Below, piece after piece: positions 17,347 through 26,330 of a DNA stretch of 64,000 nucleotides. Location: positions 221,852 to 285,851 of the forward strand of contig NZ_FWXU01000007.1 in NCBI RefSeq assembly GCF_900176345.1, read 5' to 3'. The notes beneath the pieces are model-generated. The model had not been told where the DNA came from, searched no databases, and was given only the letters and a program-made list of their open reading frames with translations. Position 1 is the stretch's first letter. The number at the start of each line of letters is the position of its first letter. Origin of the DNA: Rhizobium sp. RU36D (lineage in GTDB: Bacteria; Pseudomonadota; Alphaproteobacteria; Rhizobiales; Rhizobiaceae). Position numbers and translations under genes: made by a program.

Positions 17347-17484
17347 TTCACAATCCCGAGCTCTCAGAGGCCGGTCTTCGGTGCTTTTTCGCGCCGCTGG
17401 ATGGGGAGCCTGGGACGTGAGCGGACAACCGTCTTGTCGGGCGGTGTCTCGCGGATGAATGCGCTTATTCAGGAGGTACAGTCC

Positions 17485-18387
17485 ATGACGGGCCATGCGC
17501 GCTCCGGCCGCCCCAACCAGTTGTTTCGCAATCTCAATTCAAAGATTGCCTCGATTCCGATGATCCTGACCGCGGTCGTCATCTTCCTCGGCGGCACGAT
17601 CTGGACGATCGTCTATTCGTTCACCAATTCCAAGCTTCTGCCGCGCCTGAACTTTGTCGGCTTCGACCAGTATGAGCGCCTTTGGGATGCTCCGCGCTGG
17701 GTGATGTCCATCAGCAACCTCGCGATCTACGGCGCCTTGTCGCTGATCTTCAGCCTGCTGATCGGCTTCGTGCTCGCGGCCCTGATGGACCAGAAAATCC
17801 GGTTCGAGAACACGTTCCGCACCATCTTTCTCTATCCCTTCGCGCTGTCCTTCATCGTCACCGGGCTCGTGTGGCAATGGGTGCTGAACCCGGATTTCGG
17901 CGTGCAGTCCGTGGTCCGGTCGCTTGGTTGGGAAAGCTTCACCTTCAATCCGCTCTATGACCAGCAGATCGTCATCTACGGCATCCTGATCGCAGCGCTG
18001 TGGCAGGGAACCGGGCTCGTGATGTGCCTGATGCTCGCCGGCCTGCGCGGTATCGACGAGGATATCTGGAAGGCCGCGCGCGTCGACGGCATCCCGATGT
18101 GGAAGACCTATGTGATGATCATCATTCCGATGATGCGCCCGGTCTTCGTCACGACGCTTGTCATCATCGCCAGCGGCATCGTGCGCGTCTACGACCTCGT
18201 CGTGGCGCAGACCTCGGGCGGCCCCGGCATCGCCTCGGAAGTCCCGGCAAAATATGTCTACGACTATATGTTCCAGGCCCAGAACCTCGGCCAGGGATTT
18301 GCCGCCTCGACCATGATGCTGATCACCGTTGCTATCATCATCGTGCCATGGGCCTATCTCGAATTCGGAGGCAAGAAGCGTGGCTAA
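17485..18387 (+). CDS. Sugar ABC transporter permease, MalF type
   Basis: A 300-aa inner-membrane permease of the CUT1 family with about six membrane helices, starting near residue 24. The EAA-type cytoplasmic loop is visible as DIWKAARVDGIPMWKTYVMI (residues ~194-213), which contacts the ATPase. The ATG at 17485 is preferred because AGGAGG lies eight bases upstream; in-frame ATGs at 17401 and 17455 lack that spacing. It overlaps the next permease gene by eight bases. Confidence 0.92.
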   Translation: MTGHARSGRPNQLFRNLNSKIASIPMILTAVVIFLGGTIWTIVYSFTNSKLLPRLNFVGFDQYERLWDAPRWVMSISNLAIYGALSLIFSLLIGFVLAALMDQKIRFENTFRTIFLYPFALSFIVTGLVWQWVLNPDFGVQSVVRSLGWESFTFNPLYDQQIVIYGILIAALWQGTGLVMCLMLAGLRGIDEDIWKAARVDGIPMWKTYVMIIIPMMRPVFVTTLVIIASGIVRVYDLVVAQTSGGPGIASEVPAKYVYDYMFQAQNLGQGFAASTMMLITVAIIIVPWAYLEFGGKKRG

Positions 18388-19324
18388 TCCGGCAAGTCTC
18401 AACACCACCGCCGCAGGCTTCGACGCCGTATCCGGCCGGCTTGGCTCCGGTCCGCGTGGCCGCAAGCCGCGGCGCCTGCTGTCTCCCCGCAATATCATCG
18501 TCTATGGCGCGCTGACCTTTGCCGCCATCTACTATCTGCTGCCACTCTACGTGATGATCGTCACGTCGCTGAAGGGCATGCCGGAAATTCGCTTGGGCAA
18601 CATCTTTTCGCCCCCGGTCGAGATCGTGTTCGAGCCCTGGGTGAAGGCCTGGAGCCAGGCGTGCACCGGTTTGAACTGCGATGGCCTGTCGCGCGGCTTC
18701 TGGAACTCGGTCCGGATCACCATTCCCTCGACGATCGTGTCGATCGCGATTGCCTCGGTCAATGGCTATGCACTGGCCAACTGGCGGTTCAAGGGCTCCG
18801 AAGTCTTCTTCACCATCCTGATCATCGGTGCCTTCATTCCCTACCAGGTCATGATCTATCCGATCGTCATCGTGCTGCGTGAAATGGGCATTTACGGCAC
18901 GCTTACGGGCCTGATCATCGTGCATACGATCTTCGGCATGCCGATCCTGACGCTGCTGTTCCGCAATTACTTCGTGTCGCTGCCGGAAGAACTGTTCAAG
19001 GCGGCTCGCATCGATGGCGCCGGCTTCTGGCAGATCTTCTTCCAGATCATGCTGCCGATGTCGTTGCCGATCTTCGTCGTTGCCATGATCCTGCAGATCA
19101 CCGGCATCTGGAACGACTTCCTGTTCGGCGTGGTCTTCACCCGGCCGGAATACTATCCGATGACCGTTCAGCTCAACAATATCGTCAATTCGGTGCAGGG
19201 CGTGAAGGAATACAACGTCAACATGGCGGCTACGCTGTTGACGGGCCTGGTTCCGCTCATCGTCTACTTCGTCTCAGGACGGCTTTTCGTCCGGGGCATC
19301 GCCGCCGGCGCAGTCAAGGGTTAA
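18380..19324 (+). CDS. Sugar ABC transporter permease, MalG type
   Basis: A 314-aa CUT1 permease with a ~45-residue hydrophilic N-terminus and six membrane helices. The EAA-type loop is LFKAARIDGAGFWQIFFQIM. The start is GTG at 18380, inside the end of the preceding gene and preceded by GGAGG at suitable distance; this overlap suggests coupled translation. The ATPase gene follows seven bases after the stop. Confidence 0.92.
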   Translation: MANPASLNTTAAGFDAVSGRLGSGPRGRKPRRLLSPRNIIVYGALTFAAIYYLLPLYVMIVTSLKGMPEIRLGNIFSPPVEIVFEPWVKAWSQACTGLNCDGLSRGFWNSVRITIPSTIVSIAIASVNGYALANWRFKGSEVFFTILIIGAFIPYQVMIYPIVIVLREMGIYGTLTGLIIVHTIFGMPILTLLFRNYFVSLPEELFKAARIDGAGFWQIFFQIMLPMSLPIFVVAMILQITGIWNDFLFGVVFTRPEYYPMTVQLNNIVNSVQGVKEYNVNMAATLLTGLVPLIVYFVSGRLFVRGIAAGAVKG

Positions 19325-19330
19325 GTGTCC

Positions 19331-20422
19331 ATGTCCATCAGCGTTTCGATCAAGGATCTGTCGCTCGACTTCGGCGCCGTCAGCGTGCTGAAAAACCTCA
19401 ATCTCGATATCAAGGACGGGGAGTTCCTCGTCCTGCTCGGCTCGTCCGGCTGCGGCAAGTCGACCTTGCTCAACTGCATCGCCGGCCTGCTGGAGCCGAC
19501 GGACGGACAGATTTTCATCAAGGACAAGAATGTCACCTGGGAAGAGCCCAAGGACCGCGGCATTGGCATGGTGTTCCAGTCCTATGCGCTTTATCCGCAG
19601 ATGACGGTGGAAAAGAACCTGTCCTTCGGGTTGCGCGTGGCCAAGACGCCGCCGGAAAAGATCAAGGAGAAGGTGGCGCGTGCCGCCGAAATCCTGCAGA
19701 TCGAGCCCCTGCTTAAGCGCAAGCCGGCCGAGCTCTCGGGCGGCCAGCGCCAGCGCGTGGCGATTGGGCGTGCCCTTGTGCGGGATGTCGATGTCTTCCT
19801 GTTCGACGAGCCGCTCTCCAACCTCGACGCCAAGCTGCGCTCTGAACTGCGCGTCGAGATCAAGCGCCTGCACCATGCGCTGAAGAACACCATGATCTAC
19901 GTGACGCATGACCAGATCGAGGCGCTGACGCTGGCTGATCGCATCGCCATCATGAAAAGCGGCGTGATCCAGCAGCTCGATGATCCCATGGTGATCTATA
20001 ACAGGCCCAAGAACCTGTTCGTCGCAGGCTTCATCGGCTCGCCGTCGATGAACTTCCTGCATGGGGAGCTTGCGCTGCGTGACGGAACGCCTGTCTTCGT
20101 GACCAATGGCGTGGCATTTTCCCTGGCTGGCTATCGCTCCGAAAAGCCGTTGCTGCCAGGCACGAAAGTAGTGCTGGGCGTCCGACCGGAACATATAGCC
20201 GTCGACGAGGATATCGAGCCGGGTGCAGAAATGCATGAGGCGGTTGTCGATATCGAGGAGCCGATGGGCGCAGACAACCTGCTGTGGCTCAAGCATGCCG
20301 GACATGTGCTGTCGGTGCGCATTGGCGGTACCCGGCGCTTTTCTCCCGGAAACCAGGTGCGCCTTGGCTTCGACATGTCGGTTGCCTCGCTTTTCGATGC
20401 GACGAGCGAGGAGCGCCTCTGA
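19331..20422 (+). CDS. Sugar ABC transporter ATP-binding protein, MalK/UgpC type
   Basis: A 363-aa ATPase energising the two upstream permeases. Walker A is GSSGCGKST (residues 37-45), the signature is LSGGQRQRVAIGRAL, Walker B is VFLFDEPLSNLD, and the switch histidine lies in YVTHDQIEA. The C-terminal ~120 residues form the TOBE/OB regulatory domain of the MalK class, including the LGVRPEHI motif. The ATG at 19331 has AAGGG ten bases upstream; GTG at 19325 is an alternative. A 65-bp gap precedes the GH2 gene. Confidence 0.94.
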   Translation: MSISVSIKDLSLDFGAVSVLKNLNLDIKDGEFLVLLGSSGCGKSTLLNCIAGLLEPTDGQIFIKDKNVTWEEPKDRGIGMVFQSYALYPQMTVEKNLSFGLRVAKTPPEKIKEKVARAAEILQIEPLLKRKPAELSGGQRQRVAIGRALVRDVDVFLFDEPLSNLDAKLRSELRVEIKRLHHALKNTMIYVTHDQIEALTLADRIAIMKSGVIQQLDDPMVIYNRPKNLFVAGFIGSPSMNFLHGELALRDGTPVFVTNGVAFSLAGYRSEKPLLPGTKVVLGVRPEHIAVDEDIEPGAEMHEAVVDIEEPMGADNLLWLKHAGHVLSVRIGGTRRFSPGNQVRLGFDMSVASLFDATSEERL

Positions 20423-20487
20423 TATCAAGAGGCTGAGCCGCCCTGCGCGTCGCGGGGCGGCATGCATGCGCAATGGGATGTTCCGCA

Positions 20488-22950
20488 ATGGCAATAGAGG
20501 CCAAATCCACCACCGATCACGATCTCGCCGGCTCCTGGCAATTGTCCAGCAGCGATGGTCAGCACACAGCGCCTATCGCTCTTCCGGGCGATGTGCATTC
20601 GGCTCTCGCCGATGCCGGCCTCATTCCGGAACCCTATCGCGGTCGCAATGAGGAACTGGTGCAATGGGTGGCGGAGCGTGACTGGCAGGTTGAGCGCAGC
20701 GTCATCATCGACGATCCCGATGGCAATTGGTATCTCGACATCGACTATCTCGATACGGTTGCCATTGTCTTCGTCAACGACATCCCGGTGCTGACGGCCG
20801 ACAATTGCTTTCGGCGCTACCGTCCCGATGTCGGGCACGCGTTGCAGCCAGGCGAAAACCGCATTCGCATCCTGTTTCATTCCAGCATCGCAGCGGGCGC
20901 CGACCGGCAGGCGCGCCAGCCCTTCTACATTCCCTATCATCCGGGAAACTCGCCGATCCCCAATGGCAACATGCTGCGCAAGCCGCAATGCCATTTCGGC
21001 TGGGACTGGAACATTGCTCTGGCGCCGCTCGGGCTTTACGGCACGATTGCGCTCAGGCGGCAGGATCCGGCCCGCATCGAGCATCTGGTGACGCATCAGG
21101 TCCACAATGCCGATGGAAGCGTCAATCTGCATGTCACATTGACCCTCCATGCGCGCGAACCGTCGGTTTTGCCGGTTCATCTGGAATTCAACGGCGAGCG
21201 CGTCCGGTTGGATTGTGGGATCGCCGCGGGCGAGACGCAGATCCGGCATGTCTTCCACGTGGAGAGCGCGCGGCTCTGGTGGCCCGTCGGCAGCGGGGAT
21301 CAGGCACTGTACGAGCTCAGCGTCGATGTTCCCGGCGATCGGGTGACGCGCCAGATCGGCCTTCGCACCGTCGAATTGCTGACGGACAAGGACGAAGCCG
21401 GCAGCCGTTTTGCCTTCCGCATCAACGGGCGGGAAATCTTCTGCCGCGGCGCCAACTGGATTCCGGCCGATGCGCTGTTTTCCCGCACATCAAGGGAAAA
21501 GACCGAAGACCTGCTGCAGTCGGCCCGCGATGCCCATATGAACATGATCCGCGTCTGGGGCGGCGGCTTCTATGAACATGACTGGTTCTACGACCTCTGC
21601 GACCGGCTGGGCCTGATGGTCTGGCAGGACTTCATGTTCGCCTGCAACCTCTATCCCTGCTCGACAGATTTCCTCGACAATGTCGCAGAAGAGGTTGACT
21701 ATCAGGTCAAGCGCCTGTCGTCGCATGCCTCGATCGTGCTGTGGTGCGGCGATAACGAATTGGTCGGCGCGCTGACCTGGTTCAAGGAATCCATCGAGAA
21801 CCGCGACCGCTATCTCGTCGCCTATGACCGGCTCAATCGCACGATCGAAGTGGCCCTGCGCAAGGCCGCGCCGGATGCGCTGTGGTGGCCGTCCAGCCCG
21901 GCCTCCGGCTATCTCGATTATGGCGATGCCTGGCATGCCGACGGCTCGGGCGACATGCATTACTGGTCGGTCTGGCACGAGAACAAGAGCTTCGACAATT
22001 ATCGTTCGGTCAGGCCGCGCTTCTGCTCGGAATTCGGCTTCCAGTCCTACACCTCCCTTCCGGTGATCGAGAGCTTTGCCGAGCCGAAGGACATGAACAT
22101 TGCCTCACCGGTCATCGAGCTTCACCAGAAGAATGCCGGTGGCAACGAGCGTATTGCCGGCACCATGTTCCGCTATTTCCGTTTTCCGCGGGATTTTGCC
22201 AATTTCGTCTATCTGAGCCAGATCCAGCAGGGCCTGGCGATCCGGACGGCGGTGGACTACTGGCGATCGCTGAAGCCTCATTGCATGGGGACGCTGTACT
22301 GGCAGCTCAACGACACATGGCCCGTCGCTTCCTGGGCGAGCCTCAATCATGGCGGCAGCTGGAAGGCCTTGCACTACATGGCCCGGCGCTTCTTCCAGCC
22401 CGTCAGCGTGGCGGCGATCCCGTCAGAGGATGGGCGGTCGATCAATTTCTCTATGGTCAATGACACGGCGGAGGCCGTCGGCATCGACATGAATCTGTTT
22501 GCGGTGACGCTCGAGGGCGAGCGCATTCCGCTGAAAACCGCCTATGGCACCTGCGAGCCGGACCGGGCGGGCACGTTGTTGACCGTCGATGTGGCCGAAG
22601 TGCCTGACAATTGCCTCTTGGCCTGGAGCTTCATTGCTTCGAGCGGCATGAGCGGTTCAGGCCATCATGTGCTCGGCACCTACAAGGCGCTGGACCTCAA
22701 GCCATCAGGCCTCACCACCACATGGAAATGGCTGGGCGATGGAACCGCCGAAATCACGGTCGAGGCGTCGGGTCTGGCGCTTTTCGTCATGATCGAGAAC
22801 GACCGTGCCGGACGATATTCCGACAATGCCTTCGACCTTGCAGCCGGCGAGAGCCGCGCGATCATCTTCACCCCGGACGCGCCCATGGCAGCCGCCGACC
22901 TTCCGGATTTCCGCATCTACGATCTCTATTCCTGCCAGGCGGTGGGCTAG
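20488..22950 (+). CDS. Glycoside hydrolase family 2, beta-mannosidase-like
   Basis: An 820-aa retaining glycosidase with no signal peptide, so it would act in the cytoplasm on imported oligosaccharides. The N-terminal sugar-binding jelly-roll is followed by an Ig-like domain, a TIM barrel and C-terminal beta domains. The acid/base glutamate is in WCGDNE (Glu424) and the nucleophile is in CSEFGFQS (Glu515); this pair is typical of GH2 beta-mannosidases rather than beta-galactosidases. WVAERDWQVER near residue 60 also matches the beta-mannosidase N-terminus. ATG at 20488 is favoured; an ATG at 20473 is possible. It is in the same strand and run as the ABC genes, so the imported sugar may be a beta-mannoside. 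Confidence 0.9.
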   Translation: MAIEAKSTTDHDLAGSWQLSSSDGQHTAPIALPGDVHSALADAGLIPEPYRGRNEELVQWVAERDWQVERSVIIDDPDGNWYLDIDYLDTVAIVFVNDIPVLTADNCFRRYRPDVGHALQPGENRIRILFHSSIAAGADRQARQPFYIPYHPGNSPIPNGNMLRKPQCHFGWDWNIALAPLGLYGTIALRRQDPARIEHLVTHQVHNADGSVNLHVTLTLHAREPSVLPVHLEFNGERVRLDCGIAAGETQIRHVFHVESARLWWPVGSGDQALYELSVDVPGDRVTRQIGLRTVELLTDKDEAGSRFAFRINGREIFCRGANWIPADALFSRTSREKTEDLLQSARDAHMNMIRVWGGGFYEHDWFYDLCDRLGLMVWQDFMFACNLYPCSTDFLDNVAEEVDYQVKRLSSHASIVLWCGDNELVGALTWFKESIENRDRYLVAYDRLNRTIEVALRKAAPDALWWPSSPASGYLDYGDAWHADGSGDMHYWSVWHENKSFDNYRSVRPRFCSEFGFQSYTSLPVIESFAEPKDMNIASPVIELHQKNAGGNERIAGTMFRYFRFPRDFANFVYLSQIQQGLAIRTAVDYWRSLKPHCMGTLYWQLNDTWPVASWASLNHGGSWKALHYMARRFFQPVSVAAIPSEDGRSINFSMVNDTAEAVGIDMNLFAVTLEGERIPLKTAYGTCEPDRAGTLLTVDVAEVPDNCLLAWSFIASSGMSGSGHHVLGTYKALDLKPSGLTTTWKWLGDGTAEITVEASGLALFVMIENDRAGRYSDNAFDLAAGESRAIIFTPDAPMAAADLPDFRIYDLYSCQAVG

Positions 22951-22966
22951 ACAAAACATCAGAACA

Positions 22967-22988
22967 GGCCGGCCGCCCAGGGCCGGCC
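22967..22988 (+). promoter_or_regulatory. GC-rich intercistronic hairpin
   Basis: Two copies of the self-complementary GGCCGGCC (22967-22974 and 22981-22988) flank a six-base loop between the GH2 and isomerase genes. No T-run follows. It may act as a transcript-stability or partial termination element. Confidence 0.5.
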
Positions 22989-23019
22989 ATAGGGGGCGAC
23001 CCCACAAAGGAGGAAAGAC

Positions 23020-23781
23020 ATGACGAAACTCGGATTTCAGCTCTACAGCGCGCGCAATTTCCAGCCGTTCTCCGATATTTTTCCGCGGCTGGCGAAGGCC
23101 GGCTACACCGAGGTCGAGGGTTATGGCGCACTCTATGCCGCCGTCGATGAAGCCGGCTTGAAGTCGCTGAAGGAGGAGTTTGCGGCCAACGGGCTTTCCA
23201 TGGCAACCGGCCATTTCGGCTTGGACATGCTGGAAAAGGAACAGGGCAAGGTGCTGGAGATCAGCCGCACCCTCGGCCTTGACGGCATCTATTGCCCCTA
23301 TCTCATGCCGGACCAGCGTCCCAATGACGCCAAGGGCTGGTTTGCCTTCGGCCAGCGCCTGCAGGAAGCCGGCAAGCCGTATGTCGATGCCGGATTTGAC
23401 TTCGGCTGGCACAATCACGATTTCGAATTCAAGGCGCTGGAGGATGGCTCCACCCCGCAGGAGCAGATTTTCGCCGGCGGTCCAGAGCTTTCCTGGGAAG
23501 CCGACATCGCCTGGGTCATCAGAGGCGGCGCCGATCCCTTCGCCTGGATCGAAAGCTACGGCAAGAAGATCAAGGCCGTGCATGTCAAGGATATCGCTCC
23601 GGCCGGCGAGAATGCCGACGAGGATGGCTGGGCCGATGTCGGTCATGGCACCGTGGACTGGAAGGGCCTTGTCGCTGCGCTCAAGCCTTACGGGGTCAAG
23701 CACTACGTCGTCGAGCATGACAATCCCAAGGATATCGACCGGCTGATCACGCGCTCGATCGCTTCCTTCAACAGCTACTGA
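23020..23781 (+). CDS. Sugar phosphate isomerase/epimerase-family TIM-barrel protein
   Basis: A 253-aa AP-endonuclease-2-type TIM barrel (xylose-isomerase-like superfamily). The opening GFQLYSARNF, a metal-site histidine in HNHDFEF (near residue 130), and HVKDIAP near residue 195 are characteristic. Proteins of this kind, paired with Gfo/Idh oxidoreductases as here, process oxidised or keto sugars in several bacterial pathways; the precise substrate is not evident. AAAGGAGG lies seven bases before the ATG. The Gfo/Idh gene follows after 22 bp, so the two are probably cotranscribed and functionally paired. Confidence 0.85.
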   Translation: MTKLGFQLYSARNFQPFSDIFPRLAKAGYTEVEGYGALYAAVDEAGLKSLKEEFAANGLSMATGHFGLDMLEKEQGKVLEISRTLGLDGIYCPYLMPDQRPNDAKGWFAFGQRLQEAGKPYVDAGFDFGWHNHDFEFKALEDGSTPQEQIFAGGPELSWEADIAWVIRGGADPFAWIESYGKKIKAVHVKDIAPAGENADEDGWADVGHGTVDWKGLVAALKPYGVKHYVVEHDNPKDIDRLITRSIASFNSY

Positions 23782-23803
23782 CACAAACTTCCAGGACTAG
23801 ACC

Positions 23804-24937
23804 ATGGCACGCGAACTCGGCGTCGGCATCATCGGATGCGGCAATATCTCGACCACGTATTTTTCTCTCGCCCCCCTTTTCAAGGGACTTAAGGTGCTGG
23901 CCTGCACCGATCTCAACATGAATGCCGCGGAACTGCGCGCGGAAGAATTCGGCGTCAAGGCGCAGCCGATCGACGAGCTTCTCGCCAATGACGAGCTCGA
24001 CATCATCGTCAACCTGACGATCCCGGACGCGCATTTTGCCGTTTCCAAGCAGATCCTCGAAGCCGGCAAGCACGTCTATTCGGAGAAGCCGCTGGTGCTG
24101 TCGCTCGAGCAGGGCGAGGAACTGCGTCGCATCGCCCGCGAAAAGGGTCTGTCGGTCGGCTGCGCGCCCGACACCTTCCTCGGCGGTTCGCACCAGCTGG
24201 CGCGCGCTTACATCGACAAGGGCGGCATCGGTCGTGTCACCTCGGGCACCTGCCATGTGCTGAGCCCGGGCATGGAGATGTGGCATCCCAACCCCGACTT
24301 CTTCTTCCTGCCCGGCGGCGGTCCGGTGCTCGATCTCGGCCCCTATTACATCGCCAACCTGATCAACCTGATCGGCCCGGTGAAGCGTGTGGCCGCGCTG
24401 ACCTCGATGGCCTCGGAGACCCGCACCATTACCAGCCAGCCGCGCAATGGCGAGGTGATCCCGGTCAAGACGCCGACCAATATCCATGCGCTCTTGGAGT
24501 TCCAGAACGGTGCGACGATCACGCTCTCGGCCAGCTGGGATGTCTGGTCGCATCGCCACGCCAATATGGAACTCTACGGTACCGAAGGCTCGCTCTATGT
24601 GCCCGACCCGAACTATTTCGGTGGCGTGGTCGAGGCCAGCGGCCGGAACAAGGACATCCAGCCGCTCGAAGCCTGGGAGCATCCCTTCGGGATCAACAAT
24701 CAGGACACGCCGCATGGACCGCGCGCAAACTATCGCACGGCTGGTCTGGCCGACATGGCTGTGTCCATTCTCGAAGGCCGCGACGCCCGTTGCTCGCTCG
24801 ATCGCGTGCTGCACGGCGTCGATGTGATGGTATCGATCCTGAAGTCCGGCGAGACCGGAGAGTTCGTGACCCTGTCGACAACCTGCACCCAACCGGCAGC
24901 ACTCGGCATCGACGAGGCCCGCGCACTCTTGAAGTGA
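23804..24937 (+). CDS. Gfo/Idh/MocA-family oxidoreductase
   Basis: A 377-aa NAD(P)-dependent sugar oxidoreductase. The N-terminal Rossmann motif is GVGIIGCGNIS (residues ~6-16), and the family EKP motif appears as YSEKPLVLS (near residue 91). The C-terminal alpha/beta domain includes GGGPVLDLGPYYI, matching the catalytic-region motif GGG-x-x-D-x-G-x-H/Y of the family. It follows the TIM-barrel isomerase and probably acts on a monosaccharide or keto-sugar derived from the imported oligosaccharide (inference). It is followed by a RIME-like repeat, which may end the transcript. Confidence 0.87.
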   Translation: MARELGVGIIGCGNISTTYFSLAPLFKGLKVLACTDLNMNAAELRAEEFGVKAQPIDELLANDELDIIVNLTIPDAHFAVSKQILEAGKHVYSEKPLVLSLEQGEELRRIAREKGLSVGCAPDTFLGGSHQLARAYIDKGGIGRVTSGTCHVLSPGMEMWHPNPDFFFLPGGGPVLDLGPYYIANLINLIGPVKRVAALTSMASETRTITSQPRNGEVIPVKTPTNIHALLEFQNGATITLSASWDVWSHRHANMELYGTEGSLYVPDPNYFGGVVEASGRNKDIQPLEAWEHPFGINNQDTPHGPRANYRTAGLADMAVSILEGRDARCSLDRVLHGVDVMVSILKSGETGEFVTLSTTCTQPAALGIDEARALLK

Positions 24938-24965
24938 GCGACCAAGTGGCTAAGGTCCGGGCGAC

Positions 24966-25080
24966 CTAGAGCGGGACGATTTTAGGTCGAATCGACCAAA
25001 AATCGTCCCGCTCTAGAAACAAATAAGTAGAGCATGATGTCGACCGAAAACCGCATACACTTTTCGGCATCAGGCTCTAG
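24966..25080. repeat. RIME-like double-palindrome intergenic repeat
   Basis: Two adjacent large palindromes. The first (24966-25016) has 25-base arms starting CTAGAGCGGGACGATTTT and is nearly perfect. The second (~25030-25080) pairs AGAGCATGATG...CCGAAAA with TTTTCGGCATCAGGCTCT. This paired arrangement and the ~110-bp size match the Rhizobium-specific intergenic mosaic element described in rhizobial genomes (established knowledge; assignment from memory of its structure). It lies between the Gfo/Idh and aldo/keto reductase genes. Confidence 0.72.
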
Positions 25081-25112
25081 CCGCCCGGATCTCATATCGC
25101 AGGAGCAGACCC

Positions 25113-26159
25113 ATGACGTGGCAACCGTCCGACGACCGCTACACCAAAATGAAATACAACCGTGTCGGGCGCAGCGGCCTGAAGCTGCCGGCAATTTCGC
25201 TCGGCCTATGGCACAATTTCGGCAACGACACGCCGCATCAGCTGAAGCAGTCGCTGTGCCGTGCGGCCTTCGATCACGGGATCACCCATTTCGATCTCGC
25301 CAATAATTACGGCCCGCCCGGTGGCACGGCAGAAACCGCTTTCGGCCAGATCCTGCGCGAGGATTTCGCCGGCTACCGCGATCAGCTGATCATCTCGTCC
25401 AAGGCCGGATACGAGATGTGGCCGGGCCCTTACGGCGAATGGGGCAGCCGAAAGTATCTGATCGCGTCCTGCGACCAGAGCCTCAAGCGGATGGGGCTCG
25501 ACTATGTCGACATCTTCTATTCGCACCGTTTCGATCCCGATACGCCGCTTGAGGAAACCTGCGGCGCGCTTGACCATATCGTGCGGTCGGGCAGGGCGCT
25601 TTACGTCGGCATTTCCTCCTATAATTCCAAGCGCACCCGCGAGGCTGCGGCGATCCTGAAAAGCCTGGGCACGCCGGTGCTGATCCACCAGCCGAGCTAT
25701 TCCATCATCAACCGCTGGATCGAAGAGGATGGTCTCATCGATACGCTCGAAGAACTCGGCATCGGCTCGATCGTCTTCTCGCCGCTGGCGCAGGGCATGC
25801 TGACCGCAAAGTATCTGAAGGGCATTCCAGAGGGCAGCCGCGCCACCAAGGGCAAGTCGCTGCGGCAGGAGTTCCTGTCGGACGAGAATATCGAGAACAT
25901 CAAAGGCCTGAACGCCATCGCCGAGCGGCGCGGCCAGACGCTGGCACAAATGGCGCTCGCCTGGGTGCTCCGCGGTGGGCGCATCACCTCGGCACTGATC
26001 GGCGCCTCGCGGCCGGAGCAGATCACCGATTGCGTGAAGGCGCTGGAAAAGCCTGACTTTTCGGCCGAGGAACTGTCCGAGATCGAGCGTTTCGCCGGCG
26101 ACGGCAACATCAATCTCTGGGCGGCATCGGCCGAACGCAAGGGGCCGGCCAGGAAGTAG
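25113..26159 (+). CDS. Aldo/keto reductase, YghZ-like
   Basis: A 348-aa (alpha/beta)8 NADPH-dependent reductase. Family landmarks are FDLANNYGPPGGTAE (active-site Tyr near residue 68), SSKAGYEMWPGPYGEWGSRK, YVDIFYSHRFD and the C-terminal NADP-binding LIGASRPEQI. The PPG(G)TAE and WPGPYG signatures match the E. coli YghZ/L-glyceraldehyde-3-phosphate reductase group. In this locus it may reduce an aldehyde or keto product of sugar breakdown (inference). AGGAG lies about ten bases before the ATG. It is separated from its upstream neighbours by a RIME-like repeat and from GH43 by a second repeat. Confidence 0.88.
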   Translation: MTWQPSDDRYTKMKYNRVGRSGLKLPAISLGLWHNFGNDTPHQLKQSLCRAAFDHGITHFDLANNYGPPGGTAETAFGQILREDFAGYRDQLIISSKAGYEMWPGPYGEWGSRKYLIASCDQSLKRMGLDYVDIFYSHRFDPDTPLEETCGALDHIVRSGRALYVGISSYNSKRTREAAAILKSLGTPVLIHQPSYSIINRWIEEDGLIDTLEELGIGSIVFSPLAQGMLTAKYLKGIPEGSRATKGKSLRQEFLSDENIENIKGLNAIAERRGQTLAQMALAWVLRGGRITSALIGASRPEQITDCVKALEKPDFSAEELSEIERFAGDGNINLWAASAERKGPARK

Positions 26160-26174
26160 GCAAGACGTTTCCTT

Positions 26175-26262
26175 CGTCATGCTCGGGCTTGACCCGAGCA
26201 TCCACCGAGGTCGAACGCGGTGCCAAGGTCAGTGGATCCTCGGGTCAAGCCCGAGGATGACG
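26175..26262. repeat. Long inverted repeat (31-bp arms) between AKR and GH43 genes
   Basis: Arms at 26175-26205 and 26232-26262 read CGTCATGCTCGGGCTTGACC... and its near-complement, with two mismatched pairs and a 26-base loop. Each arm is itself partly palindromic around CTCGGGCTTGACCCGAG. Repeats of this consensus are scattered between genes in many alphaproteobacteria. It could act as a terminator or message-stabilising element after the aldo/keto reductase gene. Confidence 0.75.
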
Positions 26263-26330
26263 TTGGTGGGTGAGGCCGGCGCTGGCGCAAATCTAAAACA
26301 ATAAATGCATTTCAGGGGAGGAGACCCGAC

